55,095 nucleotides of DNA from assembly GCA_947466085.1 (NCBI GenBank), contig CANIEC010000012.1:1-55095 (forward strand), in the 5' to 3' direction. Shown here piece after piece: positions 9,301-17,757 of the stretch. Position numbers and translations under genes: made by a program. The notes beneath the pieces were generated by a model that saw nothing but the letters and a program-made list of their open reading frames with translations, had not been told where the DNA came from and searched no databases. The DNA is from Rhodospirillales bacterium. Its GTDB lineage: Bacteria > Pseudomonadota > Alphaproteobacteria > Reyranellales > Reyranellaceae. Within the stretch, counting starts at the first letter, position 1, and every line of letters begins with the position of its first letter.

Positions 9301-12300
9301 TCTACCGGCCGTCCTCGGCCAAGGTGCCGAGCACGCTGAGCAACGCCCAGCGCGACTATGTCGAGGCGCTGGTGCGCCAGATCAACGAGCGTACGCAGCT
9401 CTCCAAGGCCAGGACGCAGCGCGACCGCGCGGCGCTGGCCGATCCGCGCACCGCCGCGGGCTTCCGCCAGGAGTGGAAGGAACTCGTCTATCCGGTGATC
9501 GCGGCCAGCGCCAAGGGCTCGAAGATCCGCGACATCGATGGCAACGACTATGTGGACCTGGTGAACGGCTACGGCCAGACCATGTTCGGCCACTCGCCCG
9601 ACTTCGTGACCGAGGCGATCGTGGCGCAGCTCAGGGACGGCTTCCCGATCGGCCCGCAGAGCCCGCTGGCCGGCGAGGTCGCGACGCTGGTTTCCGAGAT
9701 GACCGGCGACGAGCGCGTCACCTTCTGCAACACCGGCTCCGAGGCGGTGATGGCCGCGATGCGCGTGGCGCGCGCCGTCACGGGACGCGAGCGCGTCGTG
9801 GTGTTCGCCCACGACTATCATGGCCAGTTCGACGAGGTGCTGGTGAAGGCGGGCGGTGGTGCGGCACGCGCCGCCGTGCCGGTGGCGCCGGGCATTCCGC
9901 CCGAGTCCGTGGCCAACATGACGGTGCTGCCTTATGGCGACCGCCGCAGCCTCGACTGGATCGAGGCCAACGGTGAGGAGATCGCCGCGGTCATGGTCGA
10001 GCCGGTGCAGAGCCGCCATCCCGACCTCCGGCCAAAGGAATTCCTCCAGAAGCTGCGGGCGCTCACCGAGGCCAGCGGCTCGGCGCTGGTGTTCGACGAG
10101 ATCGTCACCGGCTTCCGCGTCCATCCGGGCGGCATGCAGGCGGTATTCGGCATCCGAGCCGACTTGGCAACCTACGGCAAGGTGGTGGGCGGCGGTATGC
10201 CAATCGGCATCCTGGCCGGCAAGGCGCGCTTCATGGATGCGCTCGACGGCGGCATGTGGCGCTACGGCGACGACTCGATCCCCGAGACGGCACCGACCTT
10301 CTTCGCCGGCACCTTCGTGCGCCATCCGCTGGCGCTCGCGGCCTGCAAGGCGGTGCTGCTGCATCTCAAGGCCGAAGGGCCGGCGCTGCAGGAGACTCTC
10401 GCCGCGCGCATGGGCGGGCTGGTGGAACGGCTGAACGGCGAGCTGAAGCGGCGCGGACTCGCGACGCGCCTCGAAGCCTATTCGAGCTGGTTCCACATGA
10501 ACTTCGCGGCCGAAGGGCCGCTCGCCGCCCTGTTCTGGCCGAAGATGCGCCAGCTCGGCGTCCATGTGCAGGACGGCTATCCCTGCTTCCTGACGACGGC
10601 CCATTCCGATGCCGATATCGCCACCATCGAGCGCGCTTTCACGGCGACGCTCGACGCGCTGGAGCGCGGCGGCATCCTCGATGCGGTGCGCCCTGCAGCG
10701 GGCGAATCAGCGCCTCTCACCGAGCCGCAGCTCGAGATCCTGGCGGCCGCCCAGCTCGGTGACGATGCTTCCTGTGCCTTCAACGAGGGTGTGAGTGTCG
10801 AACTCGTGGGCGAAATCGACCCGGCGGCCCTCGCCGCGGCGCTGAACGCAGTCGTGGCGCGCCACCAGGCGCTGCGCGGCCATGTCGACCGCTCGGGCGA
10901 GCGCATGCACTTCGCGCCCAACCTCACGCTCGACCTTCCCGTGCGCGACCTCTCGCACGATGCCGATCCGGCAGCCGCTCTGGCCGGGCTGGTCGACGAC
11001 GATGCACGCACTGCCTTTGACCTGTGGAACGGCCCGCTCGTCCGTGCCGCGTTCGTGCGGCTGGCAGCGGACCGCCATGTGCTGGTCTTCACCGCACATC
11101 ACATCGTCTGCGACGGTTGGTCGGTGAACATCGTGCTGAACGATCTCGCCGCGCTCTATCGCGCGGCGCGCGCCGACACGACCGCCGACCTCGCACCGGC
11201 GCCGCGCTTCGCCGACTACGCGGCGGCGCAGGCGGAGACCCAGGACGCGCGCGCCCCGGACCTTGCCTGGTGGGCCGGCCAGTTCGCCGACCTGCCGCCG
11301 CTGCCTGACCTGCCGGTAGACCGGCCGCGGCCGCCGCTCCGCTCCTTCGCCGGCGCCACTTACACGACGCGGCTCGATGGCGGCCTCCACGCCGCGCTCC
11401 GCAAGACCGGCGCGGCGAGCGGCGCGACGCTCTTCTCCGTCCTGTTCACCGCGCTGCAGGCCGTGCTCGGCCGCCTCGCCAACGCCTCCGACGTGGTGAT
11501 GGGCGTGCCGGTCGCCGGCCAGTCGGTCGACGACCAACCCGATCTCGTCGGCCATTGCGTGCAGATGCTGCCCTTCCGTGCGGCCGTGGACTGGCAGGCG
11601 CCGTTCGCTCGCCACGTCGAGGCGGTGGCGCAGCGCCTGCTCGACGGCTTCGACCATGCGCGCTGCACCTACGGCACGCTGGTACGCGCGCTGCCGATAC
11701 AGCGGGTCGCCAATCGACTGCCGCTCACCGAGATCCAGTTCAACCTGGAGAAGGTCGCCGACGCGCTCGACTTCGGTGGCCCCAGGGTCTCGGTCACGCC
11801 CAACGGCAAGGCCGCAGTGAATTTCGACCTGTTCGTGAACATAATCGAGTCCGCTTCCGGCCTCCGGATCGATTGCGACTACAATAGCGACCTCTACGAC
11901 GAGGAGACGGTCGCACGGTGGATGGTGCATTACCGACGGCTGCTCGAGGGTCTCGTCGCGGCGCCGGCCACGACCATGGCCGCGCTGCCGCTGCTCACAC
12001 CCGCGCAGGAGCGCTTCGTGCTGAACGAGGTCAACGACAGCGCGGCGGTCTATCCGCACGAAAGCTGCCTACACGAGCTGTTCGCCGCGCAGGTGGCGAA
12101 GACACCCGACGCCGTCGCCATCGTCGACCGTAGGGGCTCGCTGACCTACGCCGAGCTCGACCGGCACTCGACGCGGCTCGCACAGGAGATGCTGGGCGTC
12201 TGCGAGAGGCGCCACGGCCGGATCGCCATCGCGGTCGACCGCTCGCGCCTGCTACCGGTCGCGCTGCTCGCCGCCCTGAAGTCGGGCCACGCCTATGTGC

Positions 12301-13862
12301 CGCTCGACGCAAGCCAGCCGATCGAGCGGCTGAAGCAGATCGCGATCGCCGCCCAGATCGACGGCCTTGTCTGCCAGGATGACCGAATCGCGGGGATTGC
12401 GCCTTATGCTTTCGCGCTGCGCGCCGACCGGATCCCCCTCGACGAGGTGCTGCAGCGCCATCCCCTGCCCAAGGTGGCGGCTGACTCGACGGCCTACGTT
12501 CTCTTCACGTCTGGCTCGACCGGTACGCCCAAGGGCGTCGAGGTCGGCCATCGCTCGCTCACCAACCTGATCACCGACGTGGTCCGCCGGCTGAAACTCA
12601 CGGCGAGCGACGTCACGATCGGCTCCAGCGCCATCACTTTCGACGTGGCCGCCACCGAGCTCTTTGCGCCGCTGGTGAGCGGCGGCCGTCTCGTGCTGAG
12701 CGAGGCGGACGAGGTGAGGACCGGCGTCGAGCTGATCCACCTCGCCGGGAGATCGGCCGCCACGCTGATGCAGGCGACGCCGACCCTGTGGCGCATGCTG
12801 CTCGACGCGGGCTTCACCTCGTGGCCCGGCCTGCGCATGATCACGGTCGGCGAGGCGATCTCGCGCGCCACCGTCGACCGGTTAATCGAGGGCGGCGGGC
12901 GACTGTGGAACCTCTACGGCCCGACCGAGACCACGATCTACTCCTCGGGCCGCGAGATGCTGCCGGGCGAGACCGGGGTCACGATCGGCCGGCCGCTTGC
13001 CAACCAGCGCCTCTACGTGCTCGACGACCGTGACCAGCTGGCGCCGCCGGGCACTGTCGGCAACCTGTTCATCGGCGGCGACGGACTCGCCAAGGGATAC
13101 TTCGACCGCAGCGACCAAACCGACGCCGCCTTCCGCGCCCTCGCGCTGGCCGGCCGCGCGCCGCAGCGTCTCTACCGCACCGGCGACCTCGCCCGCCTGC
13201 TGCCATGCGGCGAGTTCGAGTTGCACGGGCGCATCGACCATCAGGTGAAGCTGCGCGGCTTCCGGATCGAGCTCGAGGAGATCGAGGCAGTGCTGCGCCA
13301 GGCGTCCGGCGTGCGCGACGCCGCCGTGGTTCTGCGCACCGACATGGGGCCCGATCCTCTGCTGGTCGGCTACGTGGCAGGCGATGCGCGCGCGGCCCAG
13401 CTCTCGGCCTTCCTCGCCGACCGGCTGCCGGCCTACATGGTGCCGTCTCGCTGGGTGACGCTCGATGCGCTGCCGCTCACGCCCAATGGCAAGACCGACC
13501 GCAACGCATTGCCCTTGCCCGTACCGGCCTCCGCGGCGCCGGTCAGCAGTCCGCCGCGCACGCCGCTCGAGGACCGCATCGCCGCAGTGTGGGCGGCCGC
13601 CATCGGACTGCCCACGGTCGGCGTGCACGACCCGCTGTTCGCCCTGGGCGCGGATTCACTTCAGGTGTTCCGCATCGCCGCCCAGCTCGACCGGGAGGGG
13701 ATCGCGGTCAGCGCACGCGAGCTGATGAAGAACCCGACGGTGGCAGCTCTCGCGGAAGTTATCGAGGGCACGCCGGCGGCGTCGCGAGAGGCCAACGTCC
13801 GTCGCGGCCCCTCTCTTGCCGACTTCCGGCACGGCGCACGGCGGCGGACCCTCAATTCATGA
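6309..13862 (+). CDS. hybrid PKS-NRPS: KS-AT-ACP-aminotransferase-C-A-PCP
   Basis: A 2517-residue megasynthase. KS, about 9-435, with Cys185 (QSACSTSL), His321 (CHGTAT) and His361 (NVGHLD). AT, about 520-800, with Ser614 (GHSVGE) and HAFH at 710-713, which indicates malonyl-CoA. ACP with Ser927 (LGFDSL). A class III PLP aminotransferase, about 1040-1465, with Lys1291 (ATYGKVVGGG) and NTGSEAVMAAMR. C domain with an intact HHIVCDG (His1597-His1598). A domain, about 1935-2415 (FTSGSTGTPKG, LYGPTETT, YRTGDLAR). PCP with Ser2450 (LGADSL). There is no KR, DH or MT. The KS would extend the amino acid on the upstream carrier with malonate. The aminotransferase would then turn the beta-keto group into an amine, as in MycA/ItuA of iturins. 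My reading of the second A pocket (DVTMIVLIYK) matches no code I know. Confidence 0.94.
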   Translation: MSDELPENAIAIVGLAGRFPGADDVAEFWANVRSGKTSIGRFTEAELEDSFGPDVRHDPNFVRARPILKNVDKFDAEFFAMLPREAALTDPQHRLMLECAWAALEDAGYDPAKYPGSIGVFAGSSMNTYLLTNVLAERQSADGFASDYQVGSYDTLLGALSDTLATRVAYKLNLRGPAMTVQSACSTSLLAVAQACQSLLMYQSDMALAGGVSITFPQKRGYLHQEGGIVSPDGVCRPFDDGAGGTVFGDGVAVVLLKRLSDAIEDGDHIHAVIRGSAVNNDGADKVGFTAPSVRGQSEVIASAIAAAGIDARTIGYVECHGTATALGDPIEFDGLLRGFGAQQVEQPYCALGSVKANVGHLDAASGATGLIKAVMALQHREIPPLTNFTRPNRHLDLAGSPFYFPVTPMPSGVSSFGVGGTNVHVVLEEAPQPARRPTLAAHGHILPLSARNDTALSEAATALADHLEQAPAAQIEDVAHTLQTGRRAFDRRVAVTADSAEDAIKALRSLPPATTAQGRPPLVFMFPGQGAQHAGMARDLHRDHALFRRLVDEGIAIAGPLVGDGLKALLLDPEATAGDATLHAQPGLFIFEYALARLYMSWGLEPDTMVGHSVGEFVAACLSGVFTFEEGCRLVSERARAMQAMPPGAMLAVRLPEAELRAELGDALDLAAINAPQLVVAAGPKADIDALNARLTARGVMCRPLAVSHAFHSRALDPALPAIERAAAAVALQAPQRTFASSVTGGWASAAQATDPGYWARHGREPVRFADALATVARDQPFLLEVGPGRNLAGLAAQIVDRRSLRGVAASLPDAETEDLREALGALWSAGIDIDWNQVGASEGRRIPLSTYRFQRTRHWIERTQRRAAAPMPAVGAEPVAAAAPAAASASRLETLQAEIVGILEHLSGAADIDPRETFVDLGFDSLLLGQVARAVERKFRMRITFRQLLKDMPSAAALARHLDATLPTDAVQPKPAAAPLAAAPPPADDGEARVRLYRPSSAKVPSTLSNAQRDYVEALVRQINERTQLSKARTQRDRAALADPRTAAGFRQEWKELVYPVIAASAKGSKIRDIDGNDYVDLVNGYGQTMFGHSPDFVTEAIVAQLRDGFPIGPQSPLAGEVATLVSEMTGDERVTFCNTGSEAVMAAMRVARAVTGRERVVVFAHDYHGQFDEVLVKAGGGAARAAVPVAPGIPPESVANMTVLPYGDRRSLDWIEANGEEIAAVMVEPVQSRHPDLRPKEFLQKLRALTEASGSALVFDEIVTGFRVHPGGMQAVFGIRADLATYGKVVGGGMPIGILAGKARFMDALDGGMWRYGDDSIPETAPTFFAGTFVRHPLALAACKAVLLHLKAEGPALQETLAARMGGLVERLNGELKRRGLATRLEAYSSWFHMNFAAEGPLAALFWPKMRQLGVHVQDGYPCFLTTAHSDADIATIERAFTATLDALERGGILDAVRPAAGESAPLTEPQLEILAAAQLGDDASCAFNEGVSVELVGEIDPAALAAALNAVVARHQALRGHVDRSGERMHFAPNLTLDLPVRDLSHDADPAAALAGLVDDDARTAFDLWNGPLVRAAFVRLAADRHVLVFTAHHIVCDGWSVNIVLNDLAALYRAARADTTADLAPAPRFADYAAAQAETQDARAPDLAWWAGQFADLPPLPDLPVDRPRPPLRSFAGATYTTRLDGGLHAALRKTGAASGATLFSVLFTALQAVLGRLANASDVVMGVPVAGQSVDDQPDLVGHCVQMLPFRAAVDWQAPFARHVEAVAQRLLDGFDHARCTYGTLVRALPIQRVANRLPLTEIQFNLEKVADALDFGGPRVSVTPNGKAAVNFDLFVNIIESASGLRIDCDYNSDLYDEETVARWMVHYRRLLEGLVAAPATTMAALPLLTPAQERFVLNEVNDSAAVYPHESCLHELFAAQVAKTPDAVAIVDRRGSLTYAELDRHSTRLAQEMLGVCERRHGRIAIAVDRSRLLPVALLAALKSGHAYVPLDASQPIERLKQIAIAAQIDGLVCQDDRIAGIAPYAFALRADRIPLDEVLQRHPLPKVAADSTAYVLFTSGSTGTPKGVEVGHRSLTNLITDVVRRLKLTASDVTIGSSAITFDVAATELFAPLVSGGRLVLSEADEVRTGVELIHLAGRSAATLMQATPTLWRMLLDAGFTSWPGLRMITVGEAISRATVDRLIEGGGRLWNLYGPTETTIYSSGREMLPGETGVTIGRPLANQRLYVLDDRDQLAPPGTVGNLFIGGDGLAKGYFDRSDQTDAAFRALALAGRAPQRLYRTGDLARLLPCGEFELHGRIDHQVKLRGFRIELEEIEAVLRQASGVRDAAVVLRTDMGPDPLLVGYVAGDARAAQLSAFLADRLPAYMVPSRWVTLDALPLTPNGKTDRNALPLPVPASAAPVSSPPRTPLEDRIAAVWAAAIGLPTVGVHDPLFALGADSLQVFRIAAQLDREGIAVSARELMKNPTVAALAEVIEGTPAASREANVRRGPSLADFRHGARRRTLNS

Positions 13863-16084
13863 GCATGGGGAAATATGACGACGGGCTGCCGGCGGCGGAC
13901 GCGCAGGCGTTCGCCTGCACGATGCTGCAGGAACGCTTCTTCGCCCAGCAACGCAGCCGCGGACCGCAGGGACTGAACATCGCCATGCGCTGGCTGGTGA
14001 CCGGCGCGCTGTCGCATGCCGCGGCGGAGGGCGCGCTGCAGGCGCTGGTGCGCCGGCACGAGATCCTGCGCACCTCGTTCCGCGAGATCGACGGTCGGCT
14101 GGCGCAGGAGGTGCATCCGTCCTGCCCGGTGAAGCTGAACGTCATCGACCTGACGGCGCTGCCGGCCGAGGAGCGCGAGGCGCGCGCCGAGGAGATCGCC
14201 CGCGCCGAAGCCGTGGCGCCGATCGATCCCGCGGTGGCGCCGCTCCTGCGCGCCAGCCTGCTGCGGCTGGCGCCCGACCGTGACGTCCTGCTGCTCACCC
14301 TGCATTCGCTGATCTGCGACGGGTGGTCGACCGGCTTGATCGTAAGCGAGCTGCGCGCGGCCGCCGAGGCGATCGACGACGGCCGCGCGCCCGACGCCAC
14401 ACCGCCCGACCTGCAGTTCGCCGACTACGCTGCCTGGCAGAACGAGCTGCTGGCGAGTGGCGAACTCGACGAGGCGCGCGCCTACTGGATGCGACAGCTC
14501 CGCGGCGCTTCGGCCACCCCCGTGCCGGCCGACCACGCCCTGCCCACCGGCACGCGGCCCGGCGAGCGCAGCAACATCACCTCGCTGCTGCTGCCGGGTG
14601 AGCTCAGCGCGGCGTTCGAGAGCTTCGCGCGGAAGCATGACTCCACGCTGTTCGGCCTGGCCGTGGCGGCGCTGGGGCTGATGCTGCATCGCGTGACGGG
14701 GAGCGCCGAAATCGTGTTCGGCTCCCAGGTCGCCAACCGCGAGGAGCCCGAGGCCGCGGAGCTGATCGGGCCGACAGTGAACTCGATCACCCTCTACCTG
14801 CCGGTCGACGACGCCACGACCCTGCACGGCTTCGTCGGCGTCGCCAACGAGCGCGTGCAGGAAGCGCTGCGCCACCAACGCCTGCCGTTCGAGATCGCCG
14901 AGAATTTCGCCGCGCGCCGCGACGGGCAACCGCTGCATGCCGCCAACCTCGTGCTGCACCGCTCCTATTCCGGCACCACCGAGACCGAGCGCGGCGGCGC
15001 GGGCCGCTTCGGCCTGGTCTCGCTGCCCTCCTTCTCGTCGGGCACGCAGTGGCCACTCAACTTCTACATGATCAGCCGCGACGAAGGCTGGCGCCTGTCC
15101 TGCGAGGCCGATGCCGGCCTCTACGAGCCGGCCACCGTCAAGGCGCTGCTGGACGCGTGGCGCCTCTGCCTTGAGACTCTCGCGACCGCGGCCGACGGGC
15201 CGCTGGCGGCGAACGTGGCTCTGGCCGGCATCGCGGCGCCCAGCGGGACGTTGCCGTCGGGGCACCCGGCTGTGGCGCGTGGCGAGCCCATCCCGGTGCA
15301 CGAGCCGGAACGGCAGGTCGTGCGCTTCCACGAGGACGGTCCGCGCACGCCGATGATCGTGCTCAACAACCGCTCGGTCTATTTTCAGCTCGCGCGCCAG
15401 CTCGGCGACCAGAAGCCCTTCACCGACATCCTGATGTACCACCAGGACGGACCGCTCGATCTCGAAGCCTGCACGTTCGAGGATTTCGGCGCCTATGCGG
15501 TGCGGCTGATCCGCTGGGCGCAGCCGCGCGGGCCCTACATCCTGGGCGGCCACTGCGTCTATGGCGTGCTGGCCTTCGAGGCGGCCCGTCAACTCACGGC
15601 GATGGGCGAGACGGTGCCGCTGGTCGCGCTGTTCGATAGCTGGGCGCCCGGCTATCGCGAGACCATGTCGCGCTGGGACCGCGTGCTGCGCCACGAGCAA
15701 CTCCGTCTCGACCGGTACAGGAACCGCGTCAGGCGGTTCCGCAAGGGCGAGGTCGGCTTCGACGAGCTGGTGCGCAAGCCGGTGCTATACCATCTCGGCC
15801 TGCTGCCCCAGGAAGCGGGACCGACGCGGCAGGCACTGGCCGGCGAGTGGTTCGACGACTATCTCTACAGCAAGGTCGCACAGTACCGGCCGACGCCCTA
15901 TGCCGGCGACGTCGTGCTGTTCCGCAGCAAGGAGCCGCTGCGCGGCCGGCTGTTCGACGAGCACATGGGCTGGAAGCCCCTGGTCGCCGGCAAGTTCGCC
16001 AAGGTCGACGTGAACAGCGGCCATTTCGACATGTTCCGCGAGCAGCCAGCGGCCGAGATCGCAAGCGTCTTGCGTCCGCTGTGA
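13859..16084 (+). CDS. NRPS release protein: condensation domain (atypical) plus Cys-type thioesterase
   Basis: A 741-residue protein starting at the ATGA overlap with the megasynthase stop. Residues about 15-450 form a condensation domain. Its active-site motif reads HSLICDGWS, so the second, catalytic His of HHxxxDG is Ser150 while His149 and Asp154 remain. Residues about 495-740 form a type I thioesterase of alpha/beta hydrolase fold. The nucleophile elbow is GGHCVYG, giving Cys566 where Ser is usual, with Asp593 (LFDSWAP) and His722 (SGHFDMF) completing the triad. No adenylation or carrier domain is present, so it must act in trans on the PCP of the preceding protein. The C domain may be catalytically dead, structural, or specialised for release. 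Cys thioesterases are known from beta-lactone and some macrocycle pathways. Confidence 0.88.
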   Translation: MSMGKYDDGLPAADAQAFACTMLQERFFAQQRSRGPQGLNIAMRWLVTGALSHAAAEGALQALVRRHEILRTSFREIDGRLAQEVHPSCPVKLNVIDLTALPAEEREARAEEIARAEAVAPIDPAVAPLLRASLLRLAPDRDVLLLTLHSLICDGWSTGLIVSELRAAAEAIDDGRAPDATPPDLQFADYAAWQNELLASGELDEARAYWMRQLRGASATPVPADHALPTGTRPGERSNITSLLLPGELSAAFESFARKHDSTLFGLAVAALGLMLHRVTGSAEIVFGSQVANREEPEAAELIGPTVNSITLYLPVDDATTLHGFVGVANERVQEALRHQRLPFEIAENFAARRDGQPLHAANLVLHRSYSGTTETERGGAGRFGLVSLPSFSSGTQWPLNFYMISRDEGWRLSCEADAGLYEPATVKALLDAWRLCLETLATAADGPLAANVALAGIAAPSGTLPSGHPAVARGEPIPVHEPERQVVRFHEDGPRTPMIVLNNRSVYFQLARQLGDQKPFTDILMYHQDGPLDLEACTFEDFGAYAVRLIRWAQPRGPYILGGHCVYGVLAFEAARQLTAMGETVPLVALFDSWAPGYRETMSRWDRVLRHEQLRLDRYRNRVRRFRKGEVGFDELVRKPVLYHLGLLPQEAGPTRQALAGEWFDDYLYSKVAQYRPTPYAGDVVLFRSKEPLRGRLFDEHMGWKPLVAGKFAKVDVNSGHFDMFREQPAAEIASVLRPL

Positions 16085-17112
16085 CCCTCCTCCGCCTGTT
16101 CCTCTTCGCTGTGCTGGTCGTGGCCGTTGTCATGGCGGCCGGCTGGTACGTCCTCGTGCCGCGCTGGCCGACGCCCGGCGGTCCCGACGCGGTCGCCGAG
16201 AGCAACGCCACGCTGAAGGACGCCAACGGGCAGCCGCTCGTCGTGACGATCTGGCAGCCGCGCGAACTCAAGGGGCCGGCGCCGCTGGTCCTCTATTCGC
16301 CGGGCTGGGGCGGAACGCGCGCGCAGAGCCGCGCGCAGGTGGAGAATCTCGCGAGCAACGGCTTTGTCGTCGTGGGCGTCGACGACTATGCGAGCGACCG
16401 CGCCACCGACCCGGACAAGGGCGTGTCGTTCGAGCTGCTCACCGAGGCACAGACGGAGGAGTCGATGCGGCGCGCGGCGCGCCATGTCGCCACCCAGGGC
16501 AACCGCATTGTCGAGGTGCTGGCGGCACTGCGCGACGGCCAGCTTCCCGACCTCGCCGGCCGGATCGCCCTCGACCGTGTCGGCGTGCTCGGCATGTCGA
16601 TCGGCGGCCCCTCTGGCCTGGCGGCCGCGTCCAAGGACCCGCACATCGTCGCGGTCTACAATCTCGATGGCGGCCTGTTTGGCGCCGCCGCCCGTCGCAT
16701 CGGCGTACCGAACTATTTCCTGATGTCGAGCCGCGAGGCCTTTCCCTCCGATGCCGAGCTCGCCTCACCCGATGCGTTCACGCGCAACTACGCCAAGGTG
16801 AGCGCCCTCGACATCCCGCACAACAGTCTTCGCATGGAGCGACCGCACGGTTACTGGGCGCAGATCCCGGCTGCTGAGCACAACGACCTCGCTGATGGGT
16901 TGTTCCGGATGCCCCGCCATCTGCCGATCCGCACGAACTTCGAACGTGCGGACATCAACGAGGCGATCGGCCGGACCCAGGTCGCCTTTTTCCGAGGCGC
17001 CCTGCTGCGCGACGAGGCAGCCCTCCGGGCGTTGCTCGGCCGCAGCGATCAGACGTTGCGCTGGATCAGTCCGAGTTCGCCGCCGCCGGGCACCGCCACG
17101 GCGCGGCAGTAG
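16081..17112 (+). CDS. membrane-anchored alpha/beta hydrolase of the NRPS/PKS operon
   Basis: A 343-residue protein with a GTG start overlapping the thioesterase gene stop (GTGA), so it is translated with the assembly line. Residues about 5-25 (FLFAVLVVAVVMAAGWYVLV) form a single membrane anchor or uncleaved signal, which places the enzyme at the periplasmic face. The hydrolase domain shows YSPGWGG (oxyanion region), the nucleophile elbow GMSIGG near residue 180, and HGYWAQ near the C-terminus. It resembles the platelet-activating-factor acetylhydrolase/dienelactone hydrolase group. It may process, activate or detoxify the product outside the cytoplasm, which is inference from operon position. 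Its last 64 bases overlap the convergent PPTase gene. Confidence 0.82.
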   Translation: MTLLRLFLFAVLVVAVVMAAGWYVLVPRWPTPGGPDAVAESNATLKDANGQPLVVTIWQPRELKGPAPLVLYSPGWGGTRAQSRAQVENLASNGFVVVGVDDYASDRATDPDKGVSFELLTEAQTEESMRRAARHVATQGNRIVEVLAALRDGQLPDLAGRIALDRVGVLGMSIGGPSGLAAASKDPHIVAVYNLDGGLFGAAARRIGVPNYFLMSSREAFPSDAELASPDAFTRNYAKVSALDIPHNSLRMERPHGYWAQIPAAEHNDLADGLFRMPRHLPIRTNFERADINEAIGRTQVAFFRGALLRDEAALRALLGRSDQTLRWISPSSPPPGTATARQ

Positions 17113-17705
17113 TCGCCCGGCTCGAGGTGCAGCCACCAGGCGCCCGGCGACTCGGACGGCGCGACGGCCATGACGGGGCGCGGCCCGTCGATCGAGACCG
17201 CGAAGCCGTCGAGCGGCAGCGACAGGCCGAGGCCGATCGCCTTCACCACCGCCTCCTTGAGCGTCCAGATTCGAAAGAAGGCCTGCCGCGGGTCTCGATG
17301 CCGCTCGATGGCGCCGACCTCGTCGGGATGGAAGTAGCGTCGCGCGAGGTCGAGATGGTCGACGGCGCGCATCATCTCGAGGTCGGCACCGATCTCCGGG
17401 CCGTCGCTCACCGCCAGCAGCGCGCGATCCTGGGAATGGCTGAGGCTGAAATGCACTCCGGAATGGTCGGCGAGCCGTGGTTTGCCGAACTCGTTCAGCA
17501 GGAAGACGAGGCTGCGGGGATCGCGGCCGAGATGGTGGCCGAGCAGGGCGCGGAGCTGGGCGCGCGCCGCCACGAAGCGACGCTGCAGCAACGGACCGAC
17601 GAAGCGTTGCGCGCGGTCGCGCTCCTCATCGGTAAGCAGGGTCTCGCCGCCTGGCGGCTCGTCGTCGAGAGACCAGGCCCAGAGTTGGATGTCGTGTCGG
17701 CTCAT
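17049..17705 (-). CDS. 4'-phosphopantetheinyl transferase, Sfp type
   Basis: A 218-residue enzyme that moves phosphopantetheine from CoA onto the conserved Ser of carrier domains, converting apo-PCP/ACP to the active form. Family motifs are present: HFSLSHS, the Mg-binding GADLE (the usual GxDxE block), and FRIWTLKEAVVKAIG, the WxxKEA signature of the Sfp group. The usual length for Sfp proteins is about 220-240 residues. I chose the ATG at 17705 (MSRHDIQLW) because an upstream in-frame ATG adds 28 unrelated residues and would overlap the divergent methyltransferase gene. Its place beside three carrier-bearing or partner proteins makes it the dedicated activating enzyme of the NRPS/PKS locus. 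Confidence 0.93.
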   Translation of the reverse strand: MSRHDIQLWAWSLDDEPPGGETLLTDEERDRAQRFVGPLLQRRFVAARAQLRALLGHHLGRDPRSLVFLLNEFGKPRLADHSGVHFSLSHSQDRALLAVSDGPEIGADLEMMRAVDHLDLARRYFHPDEVGAIERHRDPRQAFFRIWTLKEAVVKAIGLGLSLPLDGFAVSIDGPRPVMAVAPSESPGAWWLHLEPGDYCRAVAVPGGGELGLIQRNV

Positions 17706-17757
17706 GCTACGGCCGCGATCTTGGACACTCCGTCGGCGGTTGGCTAGGTTCGCGGCG

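Noticed and set aside
13205..13858. Upstream extension of the C-TE reading frame
   Set aside because: It only mirrors the A/PCP region of the megasynthase in another frame; the ATGA overlap at 13859 is the natural start.
13661..15700. 679-codon minus-strand frame
   Set aside because: Antisense to the end of the megasynthase and the C-TE gene; no recognisable protein motif.
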